A stretch of DNA of 64,000 nucleotides. Origin: Thermoproteota archaeon (lineage in GTDB: Archaea > Korarchaeota > Korarchaeia > Korarchaeales > Korarchaeaceae). Positions 42,662 through 51,463 of this stretch are shown piece by piece (position 1 is the stretch's first letter; every line of letters begins with the position of its first letter). The notes beneath the pieces were generated by a model, which was not told where the DNA came from, did no database searches, and saw only the letters and a list, made by a program, of their open reading frames with translations. Location of the stretch: NCBI GenBank assembly GCA_015522685.1, contig WALU01000035.1:1-64000 (forward strand). Direction: 5' to 3'. A program made the translations under genes and the position numbers.

Positions 42662-43390
42662 GTGAAAATAGGTTGCTGTGGATTTCAAATATCTAGAAAT
42701 AAGTATTTTGAGAATCTCAGATTAGTAGAAATTCAGAAGACGTTCTATAAGCCACCTAGGTTGAGCACGCTTGAAAGGTGGAGGAGAGAGGCTCCCGGGG
42801 ATTTTGAATTTACAGTAAAAGCCTGGATGGCTTTTACTCATGATCCGAGGAGTAGAATCTGGAGTAAAACTGGATTGCCGCGAGAGGAGGATTATGGATT
42901 ACTAAAGCCCACAAAGAGAAATTTCGGCATATGGGAAGAGTTTAAGGAGGTAATTAAGAAATTGAATGTAAGAGTTGTAGTATTCCAAAGTCCTCCTTCC
43001 TTTAAAGCTACAAAGGAGAACGTGAATAACGCTAATAGGTTCTTCTCCTCTATAAAGGGAGATTTTAGACTAGCTTGGGAAGTAAGGGATGAAAGCTGGG
43101 TATTGAGTAAAGATTTCTACCTCATCTTAAAGAGTCATGATATAACTCATGTTGTCGACCTGCTACGTAAAACGCCGCTTTATGGCAAGTTTAGGTATTA
43201 CAGGCTGCATGGAGCTAGAAAAGATAAGAAAATAGTATATTCTTATAAATACAGTAAGGAAAATCTCTCTAACATAGTTAGTTTAATAAAGAAATTTCAG
43301 CTTGGGGAGAACTACGTTCTCTTTAATAACTCTTATTATAGCTTTGAGAATGCTATACAGCTAAAGGAAATGCTAGCTCAATCTAAGTAG
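42662..43390 (+). CDS. DUF72 family protein
   Basis: TIM-barrel-like protein of the DUF72 (YecE) family, 242 residues. Family marks are GCCGFQISRNKYF at the N-terminus, VEIQKTFYKPPRLSTLERWRREAP, FTVKAWMAFTHD, VVFQSPPSF, RLAWEVRDESW and YYRLHGARK, with YVLFNNSY near the end. All expected conserved residues are present; activity is not established for the family, although a nuclease or sugar-phosphate role has been suggested. It starts at a GTG and converges with the crenactin gene, overlapping by thirteen bases. Confidence 0.85.
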   Translation: MKIGCCGFQISRNKYFENLRLVEIQKTFYKPPRLSTLERWRREAPGDFEFTVKAWMAFTHDPRSRIWSKTGLPREEDYGLLKPTKRNFGIWEEFKEVIKKLNVRVVVFQSPPSFKATKENVNNANRFFSSIKGDFRLAWEVRDESWVLSKDFYLILKSHDITHVVDLLRKTPLYGKFRYYRLHGARKDKKIVYSYKYSKENLSNIVSLIKKFQLGENYVLFNNSYYSFENAIQLKEMLAQSK

Positions 43391-44661
43391 TACCATCCCT
43401 CCATCTTATGCCAATCCCATGTAATGCCTTGGCCTATAGCCATACCGTATATTATAGTTCCTCTCCATACACTAAATTGCGGGTTAGGCACAATTTTAGG
43501 TTGAGTCTCTAGACCTATAGATTTCATCATTAGTTTTAGCTTTGTAGGAGAGTCTGTTGCTATTCCTTCAAGGCCCTTAGGTATAACCCAATTGAAAGCG
43601 CCTCCAGATAATATTATGTTTTTAGATATAGAAGATTGTAGCTCTACAGGAGTCTTGGAGATTGATAATCTAATTGCCTCAGCTAAACTCACATTACCTG
43701 GAACTATCTCTCCTCCAGCCAGCGTATCCTTCGGCAGCGTGAATCCTCTTGAATAATAACTCTCGAATATCTCGTGATTAGGATTAAAGAAAAATTCTCC
43801 TATCAAAAATCTCTGCCAAACCTTTTCTCCCATGTCTATTTCAACAGTGGTACCTGGTATCCTAAATATAGATTGAAGAGCGCTCGGATGTTCTTTGGCC
43901 CAATTAACAGCCTTCTCCAAATTAAGAGGAAGCAGTCCTACAGACTCCTTGAATATTCTAACGAACTTTCCTTCCCTAGCAAGGTCAGAATATCCCATAT
44001 CTTTCAGGATTTGAGCTGCAATTCTATCTGAATCACTTCCACCTCTATTCAGTGGTATTAAAGCTGCCTTAATAACGTCTCTGCTTATTGGCGTTATTTG
44101 AGTGTTTCCATGGCCTGCTTCAACAACTACGCATGTGATAGCTTTCTCAGATATTGCAACTGCAAGAGGTTGGGGTATTATCGTAACAGCCCTTACTAAA
44201 TCCCCTCCTTCCTCCTGATTTACCTCCTTATGAAGTTCGAAAAGCTTCTCATACATATAGGTAGGGGCCTGAGCTGCCAGCGCAGCCACTATATAAAAAC
44301 CGTTAAAGAGAACGCCTGTCGTATCTGTTTTCCTTGGATGGTACTTTAGGAGCCCGTACCTTATTAGCTCCTTAATGACCTCCCATCCTCTATCATTATT
44401 TCTGTCTACTATTCCATTTCTCATAGGATAGTAAAGCCTAGAAAGATCTGCCCTTGACTCAAGATATTCCGAGACATTATTGCCTACTACAACTTCTTTA
44501 GCTTCTACGCCTCTTATTTCAGCCGAAATCTTTGAGACCTTAGGAAAATATCCTCTATTCTCAGTCATATCCGGTCCTGTTTTCATTAGCCACCAAGGAC
44601 CGAACTTATAATAAGATGTGCCAAAATCAGAGCCAAAGATGGGTTTACTCGTGACTGACAA
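43378..44661 (-). CDS. Crenactin-like actin homologue
   Basis: An actin-fold ATPase of 427 residues resembling crenactin. Phosphate loop 1 is FGSDFGTSYYKFGP near residue 9, phosphate loop 2 is VVEAGHGNTQITPI near 181, and the adenosine loop is ILSGGAFNW near 349. NRGGSDSDRIAAQIL fits the helix after phosphate loop 2. Crenactins form cell-length helical filaments in some Thermoproteota and Korarchaeota; the arcadin partner genes are not in this window. The TTG start overlaps the last seventeen bases of ogt, an unusual neighbour. A ParM-like plasmid actin is less likely given the housekeeping setting. Confidence 0.8.
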   Translation of the reverse strand: MSVTSKPIFGSDFGTSYYKFGPWWLMKTGPDMTENRGYFPKVSKISAEIRGVEAKEVVVGNNVSEYLESRADLSRLYYPMRNGIVDRNNDRGWEVIKELIRYGLLKYHPRKTDTTGVLFNGFYIVAALAAQAPTYMYEKLFELHKEVNQEEGGDLVRAVTIIPQPLAVAISEKAITCVVVEAGHGNTQITPISRDVIKAALIPLNRGGSDSDRIAAQILKDMGYSDLAREGKFVRIFKESVGLLPLNLEKAVNWAKEHPSALQSIFRIPGTTVEIDMGEKVWQRFLIGEFFFNPNHEIFESYYSRGFTLPKDTLAGGEIVPGNVSLAEAIRLSISKTPVELQSSISKNIILSGGAFNWVIPKGLEGIATDSPTKLKLMMKSIGLETQPKIVPNPQFSVWRGTIIYGMAIGQGITWDWHKMEGWYYLD

Positions 44662-45274
44662 TTTTCAGCACCTTCCTAAGATTCATCAACTCTTCTGCTT
44701 TTATTACCTCGGTGGGGCTTACCTTCCCCGTATTAAAGTCTACCTTAACACCTTCAGCTATCAGTAGAGATGCTTTTATTATAGAGCCATAGCTATAGCC
44801 ACCTATTCTCATATCACTCCTTATTACCCTATGGCAAGGTATTATGAGGGGAAAAGGATTTTTCGATGCATAATTCCCAGCTGCTCTCGGAGAAGTTCCT
44901 AAAGATCTAGCTAACTCTCCATATGTCGTGACTTTACCTCTAGGAATGGCTCTCATTAGTAGTAGAGCATTCCAAAACTTTTCTCTAGGATGCCTAGCTA
45001 ACTTAATGCTTTGCAGCTCTGAGTCTAGGCCCGAGAAGAGTCCATGTATGCAATGAGCTATCTCAGTAGCTATTGGTATGTGATACTCTGAGATGAGTTC
45101 TATAGAGTTACCCCAAGTGGAGTAGCAGGTAGCCCTTAAATCAGCTTCTGTGTCCATTCTTGATGATAGAGGTATCGTATTGCAGCATAGTTCTTTCCCA
45201 TTCATTCCTATGCCAATGTATCTCCCATCTATTTCTTCAATGACATATCTAATCACTTTACTGGCCACCCGCAT
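44645..45274 (-). CDS. ogt: Methylated-DNA-protein cysteine methyltransferase
   Basis: Suicidal repair protein that takes the methyl group from O6-methylguanine onto its own cysteine, 209 residues. The active site is PLIIPCHRVIRSD near residue 146; the helix-turn-helix arginine-finger region GKVTTYGELARSLGTSPRAAGNYASKNPFP precedes it. The N-terminal 80 residues are a degenerate RNase H-like domain. Length is slightly above the usual 160-180 because of a C-terminal extension. It is divergent from rtcA and overlaps the crenactin gene. Confidence 0.9.
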   Translation of the reverse strand: MRVASKVIRYVIEEIDGRYIGIGMNGKELCCNTIPLSSRMDTEADLRATCYSTWGNSIELISEYHIPIATEIAHCIHGLFSGLDSELQSIKLARHPREKFWNALLLMRAIPRGKVTTYGELARSLGTSPRAAGNYASKNPFPLIIPCHRVIRSDMRIGGYSYGSIIKASLLIAEGVKVDFNTGKVSPTEVIKAEELMNLRKVLKIVSHE

Positions 45275-45333
45275 TCACCATGCTAATGGGTAAGTGTGCT
45301 ATTTAAAGGGAAATATGACCTTTTCTTATCTGT

Positions 45334-46374
45334 ATGGAATTAGTTAAGATTGATGGGAGTTATGGAGAGGGTGGGGGATCTATTCTAAGGTATGCTTTGT
45401 CTCTCTCTGCAATAACGTTGAAACCTGTAGAAATATTTAATATAAGAGCAAAGAGAGATAGACCTGGATTAAGACCACAACACCTGAATGCCGTTAGAGC
45501 TTTAGCTAAGTTAGTTGATGCTCGTGTTGAAGGGGGTTACATAGGCTCTAAGAGGATAGTTTTCATACCCCAACATGGAAGATCTGGGAGGTTTGAAATA
45601 GACATAGGTACAGCAGGAAGTATAAGCTTGATCGTGCAAGCTCTTTTACCTGCTAGTATTAGTGCAGATAGAGAAGTAATCTTCTTGATTAGAGGAGGTA
45701 CAGATGTTCCTATGGCTCCCCCCATAGACTATATGAAGGAAGTATTCCTGAGAAATATAGCTCTCATGGGAGCTAAAGTAGAGATGAGCATTCATAAGAG
45801 AGGCCATTATCCGAGGGGAGGAGGAATTGTTGAAGTAAGAATATTTCCCTCTAGCCTAGATTCTATAGTTAAAGTTCGGAGGGACAATGTTCAGAGGATC
45901 AGGGGAAGAACCCACGCTGTTAAGCTCCCTAGGCATGTGACAAGCAGAATTGCTAAATCAGCAGCTAAAATACTCATCGAGAGAGGATTATCGGTTGATA
46001 TAGAGGAGGAGTGGTCTGAGAATTCCCATCTTGGGCCAGGAGCAGGGATAGTGCTATGGACTGATAGTTCTCCAGTTATAGGCTCTGATGACCTTGGAAA
46101 GAGGAGAAAGCCTAGTGAAGAAGTTGGTAGAAATGCCGCGCTAAGGTTGCTTGAGGAGCTAGATACAGGAATGGCTCTAGACAAGCATTCTGGGGATATG
46201 ATTGTCCCTTACTTAGCTATGTCCTCTGGAAAATCTAGAGTAGGTATTTCGAAGCTTACTTTGCATGCTGAAAGTAATATATGGCTGGTGAAGCAATTCC
46301 TATCAGTTAGATTTAGGGTAGAGGGTGGATTAGATAAGCCCTCTATAGTAGAAGTGGAAGGAGCAGGTGTCTGA
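45334..46374 (+). CDS. rtcA: RNA 3'-terminal phosphate cyclase
   Basis: Converts RNA 3'-phosphates to 2',3'-cyclic phosphates with ATP, through a covalent AMP-histidine, 346 residues. Family marks are IDGSYGEGGGSILRYALSLSA at the start, RAKRDRPGLRPQHLNAVRAL, GTAGSISLIVQALLP, RGGTDVPMAPPIDY, GHYPRGGG and the catalytic His in LDKHSGDMIVPYLAMS. It is the first gene of a three-gene set with the RPA-like protein (two bases downstream) and XPF, which suggests work on nucleic-acid ends. Confidence 0.93.
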   Translation: MELVKIDGSYGEGGGSILRYALSLSAITLKPVEIFNIRAKRDRPGLRPQHLNAVRALAKLVDARVEGGYIGSKRIVFIPQHGRSGRFEIDIGTAGSISLIVQALLPASISADREVIFLIRGGTDVPMAPPIDYMKEVFLRNIALMGAKVEMSIHKRGHYPRGGGIVEVRIFPSSLDSIVKVRRDNVQRIRGRTHAVKLPRHVTSRIAKSAAKILIERGLSVDIEEEWSENSHLGPGAGIVLWTDSSPVIGSDDLGKRRKPSEEVGRNAALRLLEELDTGMALDKHSGDMIVPYLAMSSGKSRVGISKLTLHAESNIWLVKQFLSVRFRVEGGLDKPSIVEVEGAGV

Positions 46375-46376
46375 TA

Positions 46377-48077
46377 TTGGAATATGATGAGGAGTTCATG
46401 AAAAGAGTGAATATTGTGGCATCTAGAGCTGGTTTAAGCGTGGAGAAGGTTCTCCAAAAGGTAGAGCAGTACATTCAAGAGATGAGAGGCCTAGTAAAGT
46501 TAGATGGTGCTCTTTCTTTAGTAGCCAATGATCTAGGGGTTGGCCCCTCCCTACCCAGCGAAATTCCCTCTTATCTGGTGATAAAAATAGATAGGCTTGT
46601 ACCGGGGATGAGAAAGGCTACAATCCAAGGTAAAATTGTGAGAATGTATGGCATCTTAGAGTATGTAAACAGAAGCGGAGAACCTTCTGAAAGAGTTGAG
46701 TTCAAAATAGCTGATGAAACAGGTCAAATAGATGTAATTGCTTGGTCTAAAAGCGTAGTCGATATGATAAAGAGAGGAGAGCTAAAAGAGGGAACCGTGG
46801 TAAGGATAAGTAGCGCTAGAGCCTCAGAGAGATTTGGGAGAATTACACTCCATCTAGACTCCAATTCAGATATCGAGATACTCTCTTCAGGATATGAAGA
46901 TGTAAAAATTTTAGAGAGAAAGCCCCTGAAGATAAGTGAAATCTATGATAAAGGAGGAGAGGAGATAGATTTCGAGGGGATTATCTTGAGTATTTTTCCA
47001 ATATCAGAGTTCACAAGAGAAGATGGAAGCATGGGTAAGAGAAGTTCCTTGATAATGAGGGATAAGGAAGGAGGAACTATAAGAGTTGTTTTATGGGGAA
47101 ATAAAGCTAAGACATCCGATGAATTGAGTGAGGGGTCCATTGTTCTGCTCGAGAATGTCAGGGTAGTCATTAGGGATGATTCTGTTGAGCTCCATAGTAC
47201 TCCTCGAACGAAGTTTAGTGTAATAAGAGAGGGGAAGGAGGAGAGAAGAGATATAGAGGCTAATGTCTTATATAAATTTCCAGTAGAGGAGGTAGGAATA
47301 ACCAAAAAGAAGAGATTTTTGGATCTTTTAGTGGAGACAGATGGAGAGCTAAGCATATTAAGGATATGGAATGAATGGGTAAAGCTTTTCGAGAGAGAAG
47401 ATCCTCCATTTAGGATTAAATTAGGCCCTACATACAGAGGAGAAGATGGAATTCTCATGCTCAGTAAGTCAGGTGAGGTGGAGATCCTAGGAAGATCGAA
47501 AGAGAAGCTATCGCCTAATATAGAAGAATTATCTAAGAAGATTAAGTATAAGAGAATGTGGATAGGAGAATCTTCAGATGGTTTAAGAGAGTTCAGAGGT
47601 ACAGTAACATATATTTCTGACTTGGCAAAAATATCTTTTTATTGTCCTAATTGTGGATCACGAGTTAAACCTGAATATGGAAAATTTTATTGTCCTAATT
47701 GTGGAGAGATAGAGAACGCTATTCCTCTATTATATCTTAGTTTTATCGCAGACGATGGAACTGGAATAGCCAGAGTTATAGCATTCAGAGAAAAAGCTGA
47801 ATCTATTCTGGGGATGACTACCAAAGATGCTATTGAGAGGTCGAATGAATTAGGGGAGGCAACCTATTCAATTCCTACCGAGCATATAATTCCCAACTTA
47901 CTAGGAAAGGAGGTTATAGTTAGGGGGAGAGCAACCTATCTAGAAAGTGGTGTAGTAAAGTTAATTCTCGACGAAATCAGAGAAGTAGATCCTAAGCAAG
48001 AGATTAGAGAGTTAATGAAGGAAATAAGAGACTCATGGCTCTCAGGAAGTGATAATCTTGAGAATAGTGATGGATGA
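46377..48077 (+). CDS. RPA-like single-stranded DNA-binding protein with zinc finger
   Basis: OB-fold protein of 566 residues with about four OB domains in a row. The first full one (about 65-165) starts MRKATIQGKIVRMYGILEY and includes FKIADETGQIDVIAW; others centre near 210-280, 290-370 and the C-terminal 400-545 domain. The last OB domain contains the zinc ribbon CPNCGSR...CPNCGE, as in large RPA subunits. It protects single strands in replication and repair. TTG start two bases after rtcA; overlaps the XPF start by about 20 bases. Archaeal RPA proteins vary widely in OB count, so exact naming (RPA1/RPA41) is left open. Confidence 0.85.
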   Translation: MEYDEEFMKRVNIVASRAGLSVEKVLQKVEQYIQEMRGLVKLDGALSLVANDLGVGPSLPSEIPSYLVIKIDRLVPGMRKATIQGKIVRMYGILEYVNRSGEPSERVEFKIADETGQIDVIAWSKSVVDMIKRGELKEGTVVRISSARASERFGRITLHLDSNSDIEILSSGYEDVKILERKPLKISEIYDKGGEEIDFEGIILSIFPISEFTREDGSMGKRSSLIMRDKEGGTIRVVLWGNKAKTSDELSEGSIVLLENVRVVIRDDSVELHSTPRTKFSVIREGKEERRDIEANVLYKFPVEEVGITKKKRFLDLLVETDGELSILRIWNEWVKLFEREDPPFRIKLGPTYRGEDGILMLSKSGEVEILGRSKEKLSPNIEELSKKIKYKRMWIGESSDGLREFRGTVTYISDLAKISFYCPNCGSRVKPEYGKFYCPNCGEIENAIPLLYLSFIADDGTGIARVIAFREKAESILGMTTKDAIERSNELGEATYSIPTEHIIPNLLGKEVIVRGRATYLESGVVKLILDEIREVDPKQEIRELMKEIRDSWLSGSDNLENSDG

Positions 48078-48702
48078 TCGAGAACCGGAGATCATAAAGC
48101 GACTTTTGAGGAAGCAGGGTGCTCTGGTCGACAGAAAGAGAATTGAGATAGCAGATTATTTGGTTGGAGAGAATATATGCATAGAGAGGAAGGTTCTAAA
48201 TGATTTTATAAGATCCATCTACGATGGAAGGCTCTTTGATCAGATAGATCAGATGAAAAACAGCTGCAATATCATTATTGTTTTAATAGAAGAACCACAC
48301 TTTTATATAAGAGCTAATTCCAAGCCTCATTATTTAGGAGCCCTCTCCTCCTTGGTCCTTAGGGGTGTTTCTGTTGTTCATGTTGCTTCTCCCGACGATA
48401 CAGCTAGATTCCTTTTCTATCTAGCTAAAAAGGTTGAGGGAGAAAAGCCGTCAATAATCCCGGTAAGAAAGAGGAGGAGGCCTAAGTCATGGGAGGAGGC
48501 TTTCGCTGTGTTGACCAGTTTTCCAAGTATAGGTCCTAAATCTACTGAGAGACTCCTTAAAGAGTTTGGTACACTAAAAGAAGTGTTCAATGCTGATTTC
48601 GTTAGCCTTAAGAAGGTAATAGGTGAAGCCAAGGCAGAAAAGCTGAGAGAGGTCATTAATACGCCATTTAAACAAGTTAGGGAGACGAAGTTAGAGGATT
48701 AA
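48058..48702 (+). CDS. XPF/ERCC4-family nuclease, short (helicase-less) form
   Basis: Structure-specific 3'-flap nuclease of about 214 residues. The ERCC4 nuclease domain (about 1-130) shows MDDREPEII, ICIERKVLNDFIRSIYDGRLFDQ, the GDxnERKx3D equivalent, then a helix-hairpin-helix domain (about 150-205) with LTSFPSIGPKSTERLLKEFG. The form without helicase is the one found in Thermoproteota, where it needs PCNA. I use the TTG at 48058, nine bases after AGGAAG; a GTG at 48049 adds three residues. It lies just behind the RPA-like gene, with overlap, and converges with the AsnRS gene. Confidence 0.9.
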   Translation: MRIVMDDREPEIIKRLLRKQGALVDRKRIEIADYLVGENICIERKVLNDFIRSIYDGRLFDQIDQMKNSCNIIIVLIEEPHFYIRANSKPHYLGALSSLVLRGVSVVHVASPDDTARFLFYLAKKVEGEKPSIIPVRKRRRPKSWEEAFAVLTSFPSIGPKSTERLLKEFGTLKEVFNADFVSLKKVIGEAKAEKLREVINTPFKQVRETKLED

Positions 48703-49997
48703 GGATATAGGCGAGTAGGTGTCCTTGGAAATGGTATGGCATTTCTTATATGTGGTAAACCAGCAATCCATCTAATAGTTCTCTCTATCCCAAGACCGAA
48801 TCCAGAGTGAGGTACGCTTCCATACTTCCTTAAATCAAGATACCACTTATAGTTGCTTGGATTCAAATTCTCTTCTCTTAATCTCATTAAGAGCTCCTCT
48901 TCTGAATTTATCCTCTGACCTCCACCTATTATCTCACCAATTCCTTCAGGGGCTAATAAATCGGCGCAAAGTACAACGTCAGGTCTCTTAGGATCGGGTT
49001 TATGATAGAAGGCCTTAGCCTTCTTGGGATACTTAGTAATGAATACAGGCAGATCAAATTCTAATGAAATTACTCTTTCGGTCTCTGTCCCGAGATCATC
49101 TCCCCATTCAATGGAGACTTCTTTTTTTCTAGCGATTTCTATGGCTTCGTCGTATGTTATTCTGGGAAATCTATTATCTGGAGGCTCAAATTTTCTATTC
49201 AAGGCCTCTAAAATATGACCTGCCCTCTCTACAACCTTCTGGGAGATATATCTAGTAAGAGATTCTGCTACATCCATCATTCCATTCAAATCGGCCCATG
49301 CCATCTCGGCCTCAGCATGCCAAAATTCGGTGAGGTGCCTTCTAGTTCTAGATTTTTCCGCTCTGAAGCTGGGTTGTATAGTATAAACATTCTCGAAGGC
49401 GAAGATAGCGGCTTCAAGGTAGAACTGGGAACTTTGTGTTAGATATGCTTTTTTGTTAAAATAGGGAACCTCAAACAATGTTGCTCCGCCTTCTACAGCA
49501 GTACCAACAAAAGTTGGACCCTCAAATCTTACAAATCCATTTTTTATAAACCATTCCTCCGCTGCTCTCAATACCTCCTTTCTTATAAGGAGAGTATTTC
49601 TCATTTTCGTAGTCCTGATGTGAAGATGCCTATTATCTAGGAGAAACTCCTCACCTGAATCTGGTTTTATAGGAAAATCATGAGACTCCCCGACCACTTT
49701 AATTCTTGAAGCAAGTATCTCTATACCTGTTGGAGACCTAGGATCCTTTCTTATTCTTCCCTCCACTAGCAAAGAAGATTCTATATCTGCTTGCCTAGCG
49801 CTCTCTACTTCCTCCTTAGACATAGATCCTTCCTTAGCAACCACTTGAACAACACCTGTGGAATCTCTAAGTCTCAGAAAGACTACTCCTCCAAGTTCGC
49901 TCTTCCTGTAAATCCATCCTGCTATTTTGACCGTATCTCCCTCCTTTAATCCTTGAAGCTCTTGAATAAAATGAGTTCTTTCACCGAATTTCCACAT
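48699..49997 (-). CDS. asnS: Asparaginyl-tRNA synthetase
   Basis: Class IIb synthetase of about 432 residues. N-terminal OB-fold anticodon domain (1-105) with GWIYRKSELGGVVFLRLRD; motif 2 in FRAEKSRTRRHLTEFWHAEAE, where HLTEFWHAE is the AsnRS rather than AspRS form; motif 3 in HSGFGLGIERTIRWIAG followed by HIRNAIPFPRTPTRLYP, also of AsnRS type. Its presence means asparagine is charged directly and not only by amidation. I use the ATG at 49997 with GGTG eight bases ahead; an upstream ATG at 50021 lies beyond the likely transcript start. Divergent from ubiD. Confidence 0.88.
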   Translation of the reverse strand: MWKFGERTHFIQELQGLKEGDTVKIAGWIYRKSELGGVVFLRLRDSTGVVQVVAKEGSMSKEEVESARQADIESSLLVEGRIRKDPRSPTGIEILASRIKVVGESHDFPIKPDSGEEFLLDNRHLHIRTTKMRNTLLIRKEVLRAAEEWFIKNGFVRFEGPTFVGTAVEGGATLFEVPYFNKKAYLTQSSQFYLEAAIFAFENVYTIQPSFRAEKSRTRRHLTEFWHAEAEMAWADLNGMMDVAESLTRYISQKVVERAGHILEALNRKFEPPDNRFPRITYDEAIEIARKKEVSIEWGDDLGTETERVISLEFDLPVFITKYPKKAKAFYHKPDPKRPDVVLCADLLAPEGIGEIIGGGQRINSEEELLMRLREENLNPSNYKWYLDLRKYGSVPHSGFGLGIERTIRWIAGLPHIRNAIPFPRTPTRLYP

Positions 49998-50028
49998 AGG
50001 GGGAACACCTATGTAGCACATTAAGTAG

Positions 50029-50041
50029 GGAATAAAAAGAT
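50029..50041. promoter_or_regulatory. TATA-like element between asnS and ubiD
   Basis: GGAATAAAAAGAT reads as a TATA box for ubiD (27-39 bases ahead of its ATG) and, on the other strand, CTTTTTATT for asnS (32-44 bases ahead). The 70-base space leaves room for one shared core promoter. Position-based assignment. Confidence 0.4.
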
Positions 50042-50067
50042 GTAAAGGTCCAGATCCCGAGGTCTAT

Positions 50068-51393
50068 ATGGAGTTCAGATATGCGCTGGAGAAGTTAAAG
50101 GATAAGGGCTTATTGGAAATAATAAATGATCCCCTATCCGTAAAGTATGAAATAGCTGCTTATCTCAAGAGGTTAGATAAGCATAAAGCAGCTCTATTCA
50201 AGAAGCCATTATTGGTGGATGGTGGATATAGTATATTTCAGATTGCTGGAGGAGTTGCCACATCAAAGGAGACATTATCAACATCCTTAGGATTAACAAA
50301 TGAAAAGGAATTAAGAGAAAAAGTGATGACTGCACTAAAAAATCCTGTAAAATGGAGGGAAAGTGAACCTAAATGGAATAAGACTCATCTTGCAATCAAG
50401 AATCTTCCAATACTAAAACACTATATTGGTGAGCCAAAACCCTATATGACATCTTCTATTGTGATTTTCAGAGACGATAAGGATAATTTCTCATCATCAT
50501 ATCATAGGATGATGCCTATATCCAATAACAGGCTTGTTCTAAGAGCAGTAGAGGGAAGGAAGCTAAGTAGAACGATAAAGGAGTATGAAGAGGAGAATGT
50601 GGAGCTTCCTGTAGCTGTATCTATTGGTAGCCCAGTGGAGGTAATGATAGCTTCAGCTGTTCCAGCAGAGAATATAGATAAGGTCAAGATGGCTGGTGGT
50701 ATATCAGGATTTCCTGTAGAAATGTCTCATTGTGATAAGATAGATGCTTGGGCACCATCGTCATCTGAAATAGTGCTATGTGGCAGAATACTTCCGGGAA
50801 TGAGAGCTCCTGAAGGCCCATTTTATGAGATACTAGGAAAAGACATCGAGAGAATGCAGCCCGTCCTAGAGGTAAATGAGATTTATGCAAGAGAAAATGC
50901 TATCTATCAGGCAATATTACCTGCAAGTAGTGAACATGAGATTCTTATGGGTCTACCTGTAGAACCCCTGATCGAGGACAGAGTATCTGAAGTAGCTGAG
51001 GTCATTGATGTTTCCATGACGCCTGGTGGTGCAGGTTGGATAGAAGCAGCAATTTCCATAAAGAAAACTGAGCAGGATCAGCCCACTCTAGCAGGTTTAA
51101 TGGCTATATCGGCTCATAAGAGCTTAAAGAGGGTTATTATAGTTGATGAAGATGTAGATGTATCGAACTATGAAGAAGTATTAAGGGCTGTGTTACAGAG
51201 AGCGAACATCCCTGATGATTACAAAATAGTATCTGGGATAAGGGGTTCCTCCTTGGATCATAGCAATTTGAGGGAAATTTATCTTGATAATGAAAGCCAT
51301 ATAATAAAGCTTCCTCAAGGTAAGATGATAATAGATGCCACTAAAAAGGGCTCAAAGGAACTTATAGAGAAACCGAAGAATCCTTGCTTCTAG
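50068..51393 (+). CDS. UbiD-family decarboxylase
   Basis: Prenylated-FMN-dependent decarboxylase of 441 residues. Family marks are NLPILKHYIGEPKPYMTSSIV, SSYHRMMPISNNRLVLRAV, IGSPVEVMIASAVPA, GGISGFPVEMSHCD, and the catalytic APEGPFYEILGKD with the Glu/Glu pair; VSMTPGGAGWIEAAISIKK is in the tail. In archaea one UbiD enzyme decarboxylates trans-anhydromevalonate 5-phosphate to isopentenyl phosphate after aconitase X, the modified mevalonate pathway. The fused aconitase X gene of this window makes that role likely here. It needs UbiX, which is not seen. Confidence 0.88.
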   Translation: MEFRYALEKLKDKGLLEIINDPLSVKYEIAAYLKRLDKHKAALFKKPLLVDGGYSIFQIAGGVATSKETLSTSLGLTNEKELREKVMTALKNPVKWRESEPKWNKTHLAIKNLPILKHYIGEPKPYMTSSIVIFRDDKDNFSSSYHRMMPISNNRLVLRAVEGRKLSRTIKEYEEENVELPVAVSIGSPVEVMIASAVPAENIDKVKMAGGISGFPVEMSHCDKIDAWAPSSSEIVLCGRILPGMRAPEGPFYEILGKDIERMQPVLEVNEIYARENAIYQAILPASSEHEILMGLPVEPLIEDRVSEVAEVIDVSMTPGGAGWIEAAISIKKTEQDQPTLAGLMAISAHKSLKRVIIVDEDVDVSNYEEVLRAVLQRANIPDDYKIVSGIRGSSLDHSNLREIYLDNESHIIKLPQGKMIIDATKKGSKELIEKPKNPCF

Positions 51394-51463
51394 TAAGCTT
51401 GCGTTAGAACATGAAGTTTATTTATCCATTTATCTAGAGAATAGAATAGAGGTAAGGGGGCAG

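Noticed and set aside
48699..49997. Aspartyl-tRNA synthetase
   Set aside because: HLTEFWHAEAE and PFPRTPTRLYP are AsnRS-type signatures; AspRS has different residues at both sites.
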